64,000 nt of DNA from Labrenzia sp. OB1 (GCF_001624695.1 NZ_JSEP01000011.1:1-64000); one strand, 5' to 3'; counted from the first letter of the stretch, positions 1 to 9,501 are shown. The notes: generated by a model not told the origin, from the sequence alone. A program made the numbers and translations.

Positions 1-2378
1 CGGAATTCGACGGTTTCCCCGCGTGAAGTCACTCCGGCGAGATCGATTGAACCACGTCTGACGGCAACGTCGCTGGACGTGAATTCGACAGCACGGTCGC
101 CGGTCCCCTCGCTCGCACCGCCGTCGACCTCGCTGTTGGCGTCGTCGGCTCCCCAGGAGATATTGAGGGATCGGCTGGAGGTTGTGGCAGCGTCACGAGA
201 ACCGCCGGTAGAGTAGTCGCCTGTGTTGCCAGGATAGCTTTCGCCAACGTTTCCGCCGGCAAGGCCGTCTTCATCCACCTGACTTGATCCGACATCACCA
301 AGCACCGGGCCGTCATCATCGACGGTCACGGTGAAGGTCGCATTTGCAGTATCACCGTCGCCATCCGTCGCCGTGAAGGCAAACGTCAGGTCAAGGTCGT
401 CTTCAGTGTCTGCATCAGGGTGGTCGAGATTATCGACCAGCGTGAAGGCGTAGCTGCCGCTGTCGGCATCCGAAAGGTTCGCGAAGAAGACAACACCGGC
501 ATCGCCGGTTGCGCTCGGAACCGTGCTGCCGGTGTAGCCGACAAGCGTCCCATCGGCCAGAACGGCTATGGAGACAGCGGCATTGTTGGAGCTCAGTCCA
601 GTCAGACCCGGCTGGCTCGCATCAAAGGCAACCGAGCGGTCGCCGGCGCCCCCACCATCGGTCGGATTGGCATCGTCGGCACCCCAGGAAATCGCAAGGT
701 CGCCGGAAGACGTAATTGCGGAACCGGCCAGATCGCCATCATAGCCACTGTCGACATTACCGCCTGCGAGGCCTTCTTCGTCGACGGAACCGTCGTCCGC
801 GTCGCCGATGACCGGCGCATCGTCATCGACGGTCACGGTGAAGGTCGCACTTGCGGTATCACCGTCGCCATCTGTCGCCGTGAAGGCAAACGTCAGGTCA
901 AGGTCGTCTTCAGTGTCTGCATCAGGGTGGTCGAGATTATCGACCAGCGTGAAGGCATAGCTGCCGCTGTCGGCATCCGAAAGGTTCGCGAAGAAGACAA
1001 CACCGGCATCGCCGGTTGCGCTCGGAACCGTGCTGCCGGTGTAGCCGACAAGCGTCCCATCGGCCAGAACGGCTATGGAGACAGCGGCATTGTTGGAGCT
1101 CAGTCCAGTCAGACCCGGCTGGCTCGCATCAAAGGCAACTGAGCGGTCGCCGGCGCCCCCACCATCGGTCGGATTGGCATCGTCGGCACCCCAGGAAATC
1201 GCAAGGTCGCCGGAAGACGTAATTGCGGAACCGGCCAGATCGCCATCATAGCCACTGTCGACATTACCGCCTGCGAGGCCTTCTTCGTCGACGGAACTGT
1301 CGTCCGCGTCGCCGATGACAGCGTCATCGTCCGTCACATTGACAGTAAAACCCGTACCGATCGCATCCCCGTCCGTATCTGTGGCGGTCACGCTGAAGGA
1401 CACCGGCAAGACAACGTCTGTGGCCTCATCGAGGTGGTCGAGATTGCCGATGAGCGTAAAGGTGTAGGTCGCGCCGGACGCACCTCCGTCAAAAACGTCG
1501 GGAACGATTGCCAGCGTAACCGTGAAGACGATCTCATCGGTGCCGTCTTTCGTTGCGGTAAGCGTTTGACCGCCGTCAGCATTGTCGACAAACGTGTAGG
1601 TGAGTGCGATACCATCCGAGGACAGTTCGAGCGCGACACCTGAAGCGTCCAACGGGATGCCCGCGTCATCGGTGTCGAAGGTCAGGCTGGACGACGGGCC
1701 GGCGTTTTCACCGAAGTTGACCCCCAGGCCACCAGTCGCGACAAGCGGCCCCTCGCCCGCTTCATTTCCTTCGGCAAGGTTACCTTCATCCAGAAAACCT
1801 GCATCCGCATCGGATACCAGCGTTGGAACGGTTTCCACCTCGGCATCGGCGAATCCGGCGGGTGTCCCGTCATCGGTGCCGCCATCGCCGGAGCCCAGCA
1901 GCCCGAGGGTATTGGTACCACCGCCGAGGCCTTCGATTTCCGTGTTTTGAAAATTCTGTCCGGAGCCCTGCGGCCCGCCCAGGGCTGTTGCCAGATTGCT
2001 GGTCTCCGCTGCCGCAGTCTGAATTTCTTCCGCAGCCTGAAGATTTGCAACCGATATGAACTCACCGATTGAAAGAACCTGATCTTCACCGACGAGCGCA
2101 ACCTGCGAACCACCGTCGCCCAGAAAGAAGTCCTGTACGATAATCATGCCGCCATCAGCGAAGATCATCTGCAAGTCGTCGCCGATTTGAATGAACGAGA
2201 TGTCTTCACTAAGGATCTGCCGGAAGTCGACCAATTGCCCCGGAAGCCTCAACGAAACCACACTTTGCTGTGGGTCTGGCCGAGAAAGCGCGAGAGCTAC
2301 AGTTGCGTCACCCTGCGTGTCATTATTACCCGTATCAGTACCGGTGGAGGCTTGTGCGATCCGAACGAACTCATTCAT
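1..2378 (-). CDS. Giant repeat adhesin (RTX/VCBS-like, DUF5801 repeats), partial
   Basis: The frame is open from an ATG at 2378 to the left edge, so about 792 N-terminal residues are visible and the C-terminus is missing. There is no signal peptide. The first 120 residues, which include the stretch LRLPGQLVDFRQIL and several short beta-like segments, resemble the N-terminal retention/prefix region of large type I-secreted adhesins such as LapA and BapA. An Ala/Gly/Asp-rich linker follows, then acidic beta-sandwich repeats with motifs like FSVTATDTDGD and VNVTDDD, as in DUF5801/VCBS repeats. Two units are almost identical. By family it should be secreted by a TolC-type exporter and mediate surface attachment; no exporter gene is seen here. 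A GTGAG lies five bases before the ATG. The frame, repeats and acidic composition are seen directly; the adhesin role is inferred. Confidence 0.85.
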   Translation of the reverse strand, partial: MNEFVRIAQASTGTDTGNNDTQGDATVALALSRPDPQQSVVSLRLPGQLVDFRQILSEDISFIQIGDDLQMIFADGGMIIVQDFFLGDGGSQVALVGEDQVLSIGEFISVANLQAAEEIQTAAAETSNLATALGGPQGSGQNFQNTEIEGLGGGTNTLGLLGSGDGGTDDGTPAGFADAEVETVPTLVSDADAGFLDEGNLAEGNEAGEGPLVATGGLGVNFGENAGPSSSLTFDTDDAGIPLDASGVALELSSDGIALTYTFVDNADGGQTLTATKDGTDEIVFTVTLAIVPDVFDGGASGATYTFTLIGNLDHLDEATDVVLPVSFSVTATDTDGDAIGTGFTVNVTDDDAVIGDADDSSVDEEGLAGGNVDSGYDGDLAGSAITSSGDLAISWGADDANPTDGGGAGDRSVAFDASQPGLTGLSSNNAAVSIAVLADGTLVGYTGSTVPSATGDAGVVFFANLSDADSGSYAFTLVDNLDHPDADTEDDLDLTFAFTATDGDGDTASATFTVTVDDDAPVIGDADDGSVDEEGLAGGNVDSGYDGDLAGSAITSSGDLAISWGADDANPTDGGGAGDRSVAFDASQPGLTGLSSNNAAVSIAVLADGTLVGYTGSTVPSATGDAGVVFFANLSDADSGSYAFTLVDNLDHPDADTEDDLDLTFAFTATDGDGDTANATFTVTVDDDGPVLGDVGSSQVDEDGLAGGNVGESYPGNTGDYSTGGSRDAATTSSRSLNISWGADDANSEVDGGASEGTGDRAVEFTSSDVAVRRGSIDLAGVTSRGETVEF
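316..1329. repeat. Two tandem 507-bp units inside the adhesin gene
   Basis: The block at about 316-822 is repeated at 823-1329 with a period of exactly 507 bp (169 codons). By eye I count about six base differences. The sequence before 316 and after 1329 is related but clearly diverged. The period is a multiple of three, so the copies stay in the adhesin frame and copy number could change without a frameshift. Confidence 0.9.
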
Positions 2379-3409
2379 GGCAACTCACTCTGCGCTAATA
2401 AGTCAAAATTGCATAAAATTGTTAGTATTCGTTTACCTAATTTTAACAGTAAGAGAAACCGAAAGTTTGGCTTATTTAAAAAAAGGTAAACACACAAAGC
2501 CAAAGCTAGGAATGTGATATAGATCACACGCACAGTAAAAGTTCGTATTAAATTTAATTAATTTTTATGTATATAGCAAAAAAATGAAAATTATATCATA
2601 ATCAAATTATTGTTTGCAAAAAATGATATAAGATAGAAATATAGTCCTAAATACAACTATAAAGTATCAGCATAATTTATTCATTGTATTAAATGAACAA
2701 ATTATATTTCATATTATACGCAATAAAAATTGAAATTTTTCTTCAGAAAACAGAACTCATACGAAAAAAGAAAAAATTTTAGGAAAACCATTTTATAAAA
2801 CAAATACGTATTATTATTTTCATAAAACATAATAAAACAGATCGACAGACAACCGAGAACACGATTCAACGATGAATAAAAACTAAAAATCAAAATAAAA
2901 TAGAGTTATTTACTAATATTATTTTTATTAAATAAGACAATATACTACTTAAGTTGATTAATACTGGCAAATGAAATGATCTAATCATAAATTCCAAAGG
3001 GAAATCGATTGCAGAAACAGATTTAGAACACCCTAAAGTAAGGGTGATAGTTAACGAAAAACAACCTAGGGTTAAGTAGGTGTTGTGTGCTGAAAGACGT
3101 AAAGGCGAGTCGGGCGTCTTCTCCCCGGGACGAAGCGTCTTTTTTTCCGGCAGGCTTTCCCTCATGCGGTACAACCGGATCCGCTTCAATGGTGGCCGCT
3201 CACGCTCCCCCTTGAAGCGGAAGTCTCTCGAATGACCGAAAACACAACGGAAGAGAAGCTGCGCCGGAGCATTGGACCGGCAAGGATTTTATGACCCTGA
3301 ATGCAGTGTGCCGGCCGTCACAGGCCAGGGTCTGACACCTCCCCTACATGTGTGCTGACCGCGATACGAAAACGCGCTGAAATGTCATTCCAAGCGCAGG
3401 AGATGTGCC
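2379..3409. other. Long AT-rich region upstream of the adhesin
   Basis: I see no convincing gene here. From about 2400 to 3000 the sequence is extremely AT-rich (sampled 60-base lines are 15-25% GC), against a GC-rich background. GC content returns to normal after about 3090. At 3027-3084 there are nested inverted repeats: CACCCT/AGGGTG at 3029-3046, inside AACACC/GGTGTT. This region must hold the adhesin promoter, and in this order such AT-rich DNA is a plausible target for MucR/Ros-type proteins (inference). Confidence 0.7.
2513..2528. promoter_or_regulatory. Crp/cAMP-type binding site upstream of the adhesin
   Basis: TGTGA-TATAGA-TCACA is an exact match to the TGTGA-N6-TCACA consensus of enterobacterial Crp. 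It is centred about 142 bp before the adhesin start codon, in the AT-rich leader. I noticed no other exact copy in the intergenic regions of the window. The match is seen directly; function is inferred, helped by a Crp-type regulator at 9502-10221 that keeps the R-E-x-V-x-R recognition-helix residues. Confidence 0.6.
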
Positions 3410-3625
3410 ATGTTTTCAGGACCCCATCCCTCTTCAACGGCGATAGCCCGTTCCCTGTTTCTTGCCGCCACGAGAGGCCTGCAGGGAATCTCGGGCCTCG
3501 CCGGGGCCACCCGGGCATTCAGGTCTGAACTGGGTCTTCTCAATTTTCCCGAAACAATGACCGGCGGCACCGGCCTGCGCAGGCACGATCTGCGCGGATG
3601 GTTCGACCACGACCCGGCACCGTAA
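3410..3625 (+). CDS. Possible small protein, unknown
   Basis: A 71-residue frame starts at ATG 3410, seven bases after a good AGGAG. Codon choice looks normal for the neighbourhood, but I recognise no family, signal peptide or membrane segment. It sits between the AT-rich adhesin leader and the cytochrome b561 gene. Several overlapping frames on both strands are of similar length, so it may not be a gene. Confidence 0.25.
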   Translation: MFSGPHPSSTAIARSLFLAATRGLQGISGLAGATRAFRSELGLLNFPETMTGGTGLRRHDLRGWFDHDPAP

Positions 3626-3820
3626 CTGCGCGGTCCACTCCCTCTTCATGACGAAAAAGCGGTACATCCGACGCTTTTGTCGACGGATTCAAACGGTCGC
3701 GACAACGCGTGATCGCTAACAACGTCCTCGTTCCGGTCCGTAACGGTGGCCGGCGTTCTCAAACGGCAGTCTCCCGGCGTCTTTGTCCGTGAACGACTTG
3801 CACGCAACATGGAGACTGTA

Positions 3821-4387
3821 ATGTTGAACACTCTGGAAAGCGCGACGCCCGCCTCGACAGTGTCACCCCTCCCCGAAACCTCCCGTCACACGGGAGCGAC
3901 CCGTATACTGCACTGGCTTGTCGCCGCGCTCGTTCTGGTGACCTGGCCCCTCGGTTTCCTCATCGATTTCGTCAAGAATGAGGTGTCCATGGATTTCTAT
4001 CTGCTGCACGAAAGCTTCGGTTTCCTGCTCCTCTGGGTGATGCTTGTGCGTGTGGGAAATCAGCTGATCGCCCGCAAGCCACCGGCTGAAGGGCCGTTCA
4101 TCGAGCGCTTTGCCGCCAGCAGCGTGCACGGTCTTTTGTATCTGTTCCTGATCATCATGCCTGTCAGCGGTTTCCTGGCGACCAATGCGCACGGATTTCC
4201 GCTGACATGGTTTGGAGTTCTTCCGATCTGGAGCCCGATCGGAAAATCACCGGACATTGCCTGGACGCTTTCCGGCATTCACGCCTGGAGCGCCTGGATC
4301 CTCCTGGGCCTGTTCGCCATGCATTTCGGTGCGGTACTCCTCCATCACGTGATCAAGCGCGACCAGACGCTTTACAAGATCATCTGA
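3821..4387 (+). CDS. Cytochrome b561-family protein
   Basis: This 188-residue inner-membrane protein has four hydrophobic helices and well-placed histidines for two b hemes: RILHW in helix 1, LLHESFG in helix 2, SVHG in helix 3, and IHAW and AMHFGAVLLHH in helix 4. Families of this kind pass electrons between the quinone pool and periplasmic or membrane partners. The frame opens at 3746, but I chose ATG 3821 because GGAG lies at 3811-3814 and the protein then begins just before the conserved part. A strong hairpin follows the stop. No partner redox gene is adjacent, so the electron acceptor is unknown. Confidence 0.88.
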   Translation: MLNTLESATPASTVSPLPETSRHTGATRILHWLVAALVLVTWPLGFLIDFVKNEVSMDFYLLHESFGFLLLWVMLVRVGNQLIARKPPAEGPFIERFAASSVHGLLYLFLIIMPVSGFLATNAHGFPLTWFGVLPIWSPIGKSPDIAWTLSGIHAWSAWILLGLFAMHFGAVLLHHVIKRDQTLYKII

Positions 4388-4429
4388 CACCCGCTGCCTG
4401 CTTCAACACCGCAGCACCGATCGACTTGC

Positions 4430-4457
4430 AGCCCCCGGTCCGGACCGACCGGGGGCT
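4430..4457 (+). terminator. Terminator hairpin after cytochrome b561
   Basis: An 11-bp perfect stem, AGCCCCCGGTC and GACCGGGGGCT, has a 6-base loop and a weak T-containing tail, 43 bases after the cytochrome stop. Nothing else is seen from 4458 to 4763, before the convergent lipase gene. Confidence 0.7.
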
Positions 4458-4763
4458 GTTGATTCAATCAGCTCTCACCATGCCACCTGCCTGGTCGCGG
4501 CGATGCTCTTTCGGAACCGCCACCCGGCGAGCGCCAACAGCGCGAGACCGTCACCGGTCGCCATCAGGAAATGCGTCCAGACAATAGCGAGCCCGACGCC
4601 TCTGGTAGAGGATCGCCCGGGAGAAGCTGACAAATTGCGCCCGGGACGTCGAGGCATCTCAAATCCGCCGAAGGCAGCATCAATTGCCGCAATCCCCAAC
4701 GTGTACACGGACCTCCCGAGCCGATTCAGCCCAAGGGACCACCTTCTGAAAGTTCACATCAAA

Positions 4764-6275
4764 TCAGAGTACCGGAACGGTCCTGACAATCACCCGGGGG
4801 GCACCGGTTTCGCCTTCAACCGTCAGGGTAAGCACGAGTTTACCGGCTTCGGGACCTGTTTCAAAGCGAGCCGAGAATGACTGCTCGAACGGATTGGTGG
4901 GGTCGGAGGCTCCCGGATCCGGATGGAGCACGATGGGTCTGGCCGTCGTGCCGGAAGCGGCGAGAGCCAGGCTGAACCGGCCCGCATCGACCGGGTCCTG
5001 GACCTCAAGCCTGAGGTGAACCGTTGCGGTCGCGGTCGCATTCGTTTCATAGACCGGCTGATCCGTCGTCACGACGACGCCGACAAGTTCCACAGCTGCG
5101 CCGAGAGCCGTCAGAACCGATGTTCGCTTGCGCACTGGAACCGTCTCATGCGCGACTTCCGACCCTTCTCTCAACACGCTGATCGCAAAGTCCTGCACCA
5201 GTTCGTCATTCAAGATGGCATTGTGCACGGCGAAGCTGGTCGGATAGGTCACGCGCTTTTGCAGCTGTGCGCTTTCGCGCAGGACGGTGCCGTCCCCTTC
5301 CCAGCTCGTGCGCATATCGAAATGTGCCTCTCCGCGCCGGACCTGCAGCTCATACTGCTCCGGTGTACGCTGATCGACGCCGATGATCAGCACCTCCTCG
5401 ATAGCCGCCGGAAGAGGTGTGTCGACGATGCGGCGCAGCTTTGACTGACGCTCTGCCACATCGGCGAGTTCGGGCAGCGCCTCCTCATCAACCCCTTCCC
5501 AGCCCAGATCCGCCCAGGCATCCATGTTGCCCGCGTCGAATGCGTTGCCGGGTGCGTCGCCGATCCGGCAGCAGCCTTCGTAGCTCGGCATCAGTTCGTA
5601 CATTGACGGAAAACTCAGGACGGTCCGCCGGACGGCTTCAAGTCCGCCCATCAGAAGATTGCTGACGCCCCAGCCGTTTTCCAGAAGCCCGAACACCTTT
5701 ACCGAACCGCGCCACGGTGTTCCGGCTGTAATCAGACGATGAATTCGGGTGTCTCCGCCTTCCTCAAGAGCATAGGTCCGGGCAATCAGACCTCCCATGC
5801 TGTGCGCGACAATATCGACGGTGCTGTCGCGCTCCGTATTCTCGTCGATGAAGGCTGCCAGAAGCCGGGCGTTGTCGAACACACTGAGCCGCCAGTCGTA
5901 GTCGAAGATCAGCAGCGTACTGTCCTGACGGTATCCGGCCCGGTCCAGGCGGTCGATAAAAGGGCCGTAGACATCCTGTGTGAAGACGCCCAGAAACGAG
6001 ACCTCCTCAATCAGGCCACACGGTTCGACCTCGAGTGTATTGTCCCCGATCGCAAGATCGGGAAATTGCAGGATCGCTTCGGCATTTCCCCATAAAAGCG
6101 TTTTGTTGCCGTCAGCATCGGTACGGCAAAGTTTCGAGCCGAGCACTCCCGGCACAAGCACCAGCGGGCGTTCCTCAGCCGCGGCCGCCACCTCCACTCC
6201 CCCGGCAACACTGGACAGTGAAACAATCAAAGCCGCAGCGATACGCCGCAGGTTTTGGGGCTCGAAAAAATACAT
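4764..6275 (-). CDS. Secreted LCAT/PGAP1-like lipase or acyltransferase
   Basis: The 503-residue product has a Sec signal peptide ending near VAAAAEE, then an alpha/beta-hydrolase core beginning VLVPGVLGSKLC, the oxyanion-loop motif of the LCAT/PGAP1 lipase group. The nucleophile elbow AHSMGG is near residue 160. About 100 C-terminal residues look like a beta-rich domain. By family it hydrolyses or transfers acyl chains of lipids in the periplasm or outside the cell; the substrate is unknown. The frame extends to 6554, but ATG 6275 follows AAGGAAAA and gives a proper signal peptide. The gene stands alone, convergent with cytochrome b561. Confidence 0.82.
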   Translation of the reverse strand: MYFFEPQNLRRIAAALIVSLSSVAGGVEVAAAAEERPLVLVPGVLGSKLCRTDADGNKTLLWGNAEAILQFPDLAIGDNTLEVEPCGLIEEVSFLGVFTQDVYGPFIDRLDRAGYRQDSTLLIFDYDWRLSVFDNARLLAAFIDENTERDSTVDIVAHSMGGLIARTYALEEGGDTRIHRLITAGTPWRGSVKVFGLLENGWGVSNLLMGGLEAVRRTVLSFPSMYELMPSYEGCCRIGDAPGNAFDAGNMDAWADLGWEGVDEEALPELADVAERQSKLRRIVDTPLPAAIEEVLIIGVDQRTPEQYELQVRRGEAHFDMRTSWEGDGTVLRESAQLQKRVTYPTSFAVHNAILNDELVQDFAISVLREGSEVAHETVPVRKRTSVLTALGAAVELVGVVVTTDQPVYETNATATATVHLRLEVQDPVDAGRFSLALAASGTTARPIVLHPDPGASDPTNPFEQSFSARFETGPEAGKLVLTLTVEGETGAPRVIVRTVPVL

Positions 6276-6721
6276 TTCGTCTTTTCCTTGAACGGCAGTG
6301 CGCGGACACTTCGAGTTTCTGCCGCAGGCCGAAATCGGGCTTGCGAAATTTCCGGGTTTGCGACTGGCCATGACGGGGTTTGCTGATTTTGCGTCTTTAA
6401 TCTCACCAACGCGCAAAGTGCAATATGCACCTGACGTTGTCGCCACCGTTGTAGCGGTCCGCCCGGGTTGCTGCGCCAGTATGTGTCGGAACTCTGCGCG
6501 GACCAGGCAACGCCGCCTGCTGTCGCCCGTCACTCGTTGCTGGAGGCGCAACACCCCAATCAGCCTGATCGGCGAAGGGGAAATTCACCGCAGAAGCTCT
6601 TGAGGAGATCCTGTATGTGTCGGCACCACCGGCAGGAGACAGGGCAACCTTGGAAACGGTCACCGGATTTTCGCAGGCGAATTTGAATTGCTGTTGCCGT
6701 CGAATGGCCTGAAAACAGGAT
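6276..6721. other. Intergenic, no gene seen
   Basis: This stretch between the lipase start and the cyclase stop holds only short overlapping frames without ribosome sites. It should include the lipase promoter, which I could not pinpoint. Confidence 0.5.
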
Positions 6722-8608
6722 CTAGGGCTCACTGTGCGCCGCGGTCGGATCCCGGCCGTTGCGGACACCGGATCGAAGCGCTGCGGCCTGCCGCGATGTC
6801 CAGAGCGCGATCTGGATGTTCTGCCGTCGGCCGCGGATATCGACAGATTCCAGCCGGGGTGGATCCAGAGTGCACCGCTCCGCTGAGGAAATCAGGGTCG
6901 CGGACAGGGCAACCGAAGCTTCGAAAGCCTTGCCGGTTTCCATCAGCCGGCTGGCAACATTCACGCAGTCGCCGGTTGCAGCAATCTGCTGCTGGGTTTC
7001 ATGTCCGAGACGCGACAGGACCACGGGACCATAATGGCCGCCGACGCGCACATTGCTGAGGTCATCGCCAAGATCCGACGAGGCGATCCAGTCCTGAACG
7101 GCGGCCACAAGATCGAAGACACACAGGCAGGCGTCTGAAGCATCCCGCGGCCGCGCGTCGGGGATGCCGAAACCGATCATCGCGCCATCGCCCATGAAGT
7201 CCAGGACCACGCCGTGATGCCTTGCGGTTTCATTGACCACAAGCGTGTGAAAGGCTTTCAGCACGTCGCGCGTGCCGCCCGGGCCCAGGCGTTCGGTCAG
7301 TCCGGTGTAGCCGGCAAGGTCGATGAACAGGATCGCAACGTCCTGCTCCACGGGACGAAGCAGGAAACCGGGATCCTCCGCGATGCGCCTGGCCAGACCC
7401 GGAGCCTGAAACCGGCTGAGTGCTTCATTGGCCACCGCGAAACGGCTGGTCTGCCGTCTGTCGAACACCTCACGGACAATCGCGATCATGACGAGCGGCG
7501 GCAGGCTTGCGGCCACCGGAAGCGCGCCATTGAACCAGTACCCCTGGCCGTAGGCGAAAGTAATGACGACGAGCCAGACACCGACAAGCAGCAAATAAAG
7601 GATTGTCGCCTGGGCCAGCGGAAGGAAAATCACGGCGCTCAGGGCAATCAGCATGATCGAGACCGACACGACCGCGTCGATACGCCGGATCATGCTGTTC
7701 CTGACAAGAGCCGACCCGTCCAGAAGGTTGGCGATGCCGGTTGCCAGAACCTCGACACCGGGAAGAATCTGGTCGAATGGCGTGCCGAACCGGTCCCCCA
7801 CTCCCGTCGCGGTCGCCCCGACCAGCACCAGGCGGCCATTGAGCGCACCGGCGGCAAAGCTGCCATCGAATATGGATTGAGCACTCAAGGTTCTGAAGGT
7901 TTCACCGGGTCCATAGTAATTGAGCGGAAGGTGCCAGGCAAAATCGAGAGGCTGCAGCCTGTCCCGCAGACGAACTGCATCGCGCGTGAGCGTCGGATCC
8001 GAACCGAGATAGCGTCCCGTTGCCGAGAGCACGAAGGAAGGAACCGGACCGTCCCTGGTGGCAAAGACAAGAGGGATATGACGCGGAGTGCCGCCTGTAT
8101 CGGTCGACACGTTGACAAGTCCCGTGGCGGCCTCGGTGCGCAACGAAGGCAGCGGATTGAGCACCTTGTCAGGCTTGGGGAGATAGGAGCCGCCGCTTTG
8201 CTCGACCGTAAATTGCCCGGCTGCAGCGATGACCGCCGGAAGCGTGCCCAGCGCGGTCGCGAGTTTTTCACTCCCGCCATCGCCAGCGTTTCCCGTCAGC
8301 AGAATGTCGATTGCAAGCGCACGTGCACCGGCCTGTCGGATCTTGTCTATCAGGAGTGCCAGATTGTCCTGTCCGAGCGGATAGCTGCCCGTGCCCGCCA
8401 CGGTTTCGTCGTCGACCGCCACAATGACGACGTCATCAATGACCTTGCGCGGTCCGTTGATCAGAATGCGCAAGTCAAGCAGAACCGTTTCTGCCCGGTC
8501 CAGAACGCTTGCCCATCCGGAAAGATGGGTCTGCACGAGCCATCCTGACCAGAGACAGCCGACAAGAAGCGCGACAAGCGCCAGTCTTATCGGCAATCTC
8601 GATTTCAT
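6722..8608 (-). CDS. CHASE2-class III adenylate/guanylate cyclase
   Basis: The 628-residue protein has an N-terminal membrane segment (about residues 8-28), a CHASE2 periplasmic sensor (about 30-310, including VVIVAVDDETV), two to three closely spaced helices (about 315-385), and a cytoplasmic class III cyclase domain. Cyclase residues are intact: the first metal aspartate in FIDLAGYT (near 428), the second in DFMGDGAM (near 472), and the transition-state Asn and Arg in VNVASRL (near 550). It should make cAMP or cGMP in response to an extracytoplasmic signal; I did not determine which. Its start overlaps the FecR-domain gene stop by four bases (ATGA), implying translational coupling. Confidence 0.9.
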   Translation of the reverse strand: MKSRLPIRLALVALLVGCLWSGWLVQTHLSGWASVLDRAETVLLDLRILINGPRKVIDDVVIVAVDDETVAGTGSYPLGQDNLALLIDKIRQAGARALAIDILLTGNAGDGGSEKLATALGTLPAVIAAAGQFTVEQSGGSYLPKPDKVLNPLPSLRTEAATGLVNVSTDTGGTPRHIPLVFATRDGPVPSFVLSATGRYLGSDPTLTRDAVRLRDRLQPLDFAWHLPLNYYGPGETFRTLSAQSIFDGSFAAGALNGRLVLVGATATGVGDRFGTPFDQILPGVEVLATGIANLLDGSALVRNSMIRRIDAVVSVSIMLIALSAVIFLPLAQATILYLLLVGVWLVVITFAYGQGYWFNGALPVAASLPPLVMIAIVREVFDRRQTSRFAVANEALSRFQAPGLARRIAEDPGFLLRPVEQDVAILFIDLAGYTGLTERLGPGGTRDVLKAFHTLVVNETARHHGVVLDFMGDGAMIGFGIPDARPRDASDACLCVFDLVAAVQDWIASSDLGDDLSNVRVGGHYGPVVLSRLGHETQQQIAATGDCVNVASRLMETGKAFEASVALSATLISSAERCTLDPPRLESVDIRGRRQNIQIALWTSRQAAALRSGVRNGRDPTAAHSEP

Positions 8609-9126
8609 CGCGCGAAACGGGCAAGCAGCCTGTCGGCCTTGTCCTGCGGCCAGGTTTTCACGGTCAGGGGATCATCCCCGGTGACTTCCACACCTTCACC
8701 CTCGGACAGGGTCACCTCATCGGAACCGTCCGGCCGTGACACTGCCACCCTTCCGCGAACGACGAACACGGAAGTCATTTCCTGTTTCACATCCACGACA
8801 AAGATCGTTCCCCGAACCGCGGCAATCGCATGAGGGGTGAGGATCTGGAACGGTCCGCTGTCCGGCTCCACCTCGATGAGCACGGCGTCCTCGGTAAGCT
8901 GGACCGCCCCGGGGCGGATCTGTCCCGGAGTATTCTCAACAGCGATCTCGGCGGCGGCTTCCGCTTCGAACACCAGCCCGTTCGCGCATTGGTAGACGAC
9001 CCTGGGCGGATTGGGTGCGTCCGTCTTGACGCAGCCGTTCACGTCCTGAGCCGCACCCTGCGTACAGGTGGCGGCCAGAAACAGGGCTGCCGTTAAAAAA
9101 AGTGTTTTCAGGCGTATGGTCGGCAT
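8605..9126 (-). CDS. FecR-domain periplasmic protein
   Basis: The 173-residue product has a clear Sec signal peptide ending near GAAQDVN and a FecR domain around AVRGTIFVVDV and the following GRVAVSR. The start at ATG 9126 follows GAGAAAG; the frame itself opens at 9195. FecR proteins usually sit with FecI sigma factors and TonB receptors, but here the partner is the overlapping CHASE2 cyclase. It is therefore more likely a periplasmic ligand- or surface-binding partner of that sensor than an iron-citrate regulator. That assignment is inference from the gene overlap. Confidence 0.85.
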   Translation of the reverse strand: MPTIRLKTLFLTAALFLAATCTQGAAQDVNGCVKTDAPNPPRVVYQCANGLVFEAEAAAEIAVENTPGQIRPGAVQLTEDAVLIEVEPDSGPFQILTPHAIAAVRGTIFVVDVKQEMTSVFVVRGRVAVSRPDGSDEVTLSEGEGVEVTGDDPLTVKTWPQDKADRLLARFAR

Positions 9127-9501
9127 GGCTTTCTCAATACGGTTCCAGCAATTAAGTCTTTTCTTCTCACGATTTTTTGGTCTTGATAGGACCACAACCT
9201 CATAAATCAGACTGAATCATCGCGACGAGCCACCAGGGTGACACCGGACATGCGCCAAACGAACGTCCTGCCTGGCCCGGAGAGCATAGCCACAGCATAT
9301 CGAAACCGTTTTTGTCACGCTTCGAGAGAGACCATGAGTTTATCCGCGAGCAGCGCAACGGAGCACCGGAAAATAACCTGTTTCCGGCAAAGCTGCGCAT
9401 TTTTTTGGAACAAACTCACTCCTGCTCCCTCAATCTTTTTTACAAGGGTATGTCCTAAAACACCTGTAACGTTGTAGCCAGCGTTGTACATCGAAAAAAA
9501 C
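9127..9501. other. Divergent promoter region between FecR-cyclase and Crp genes
   Basis: No gene is seen. The direct repeat CGTTGTA occurs at 9470-9476 and 9482-9488, a 12-base step just before the Crp gene; it may be a regulator site but I cannot assign one. Confidence 0.45.

Noticed and set aside
420-1142. Long plus-strand frames opposite the adhesin
   Set aside because: They mirror the minus-strand repeat gene, repeat with the same 507-bp period, and have no ribosome site or family resemblance.
3091-3145. Possible terminator before the T7 run at 3139-3145
   Set aside because: AAGACG and CGTCTT repeats are present, but no stem ends directly at the T-run; pairing is too weak to call.
7214-8548. 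A 444-residue plus-strand frame opposite the cyclase
   Set aside because: It is antisense to intact CHASE2 and cyclase domains, with low-complexity Arg/Gln/His-rich composition typical of GC-rich shadow frames.
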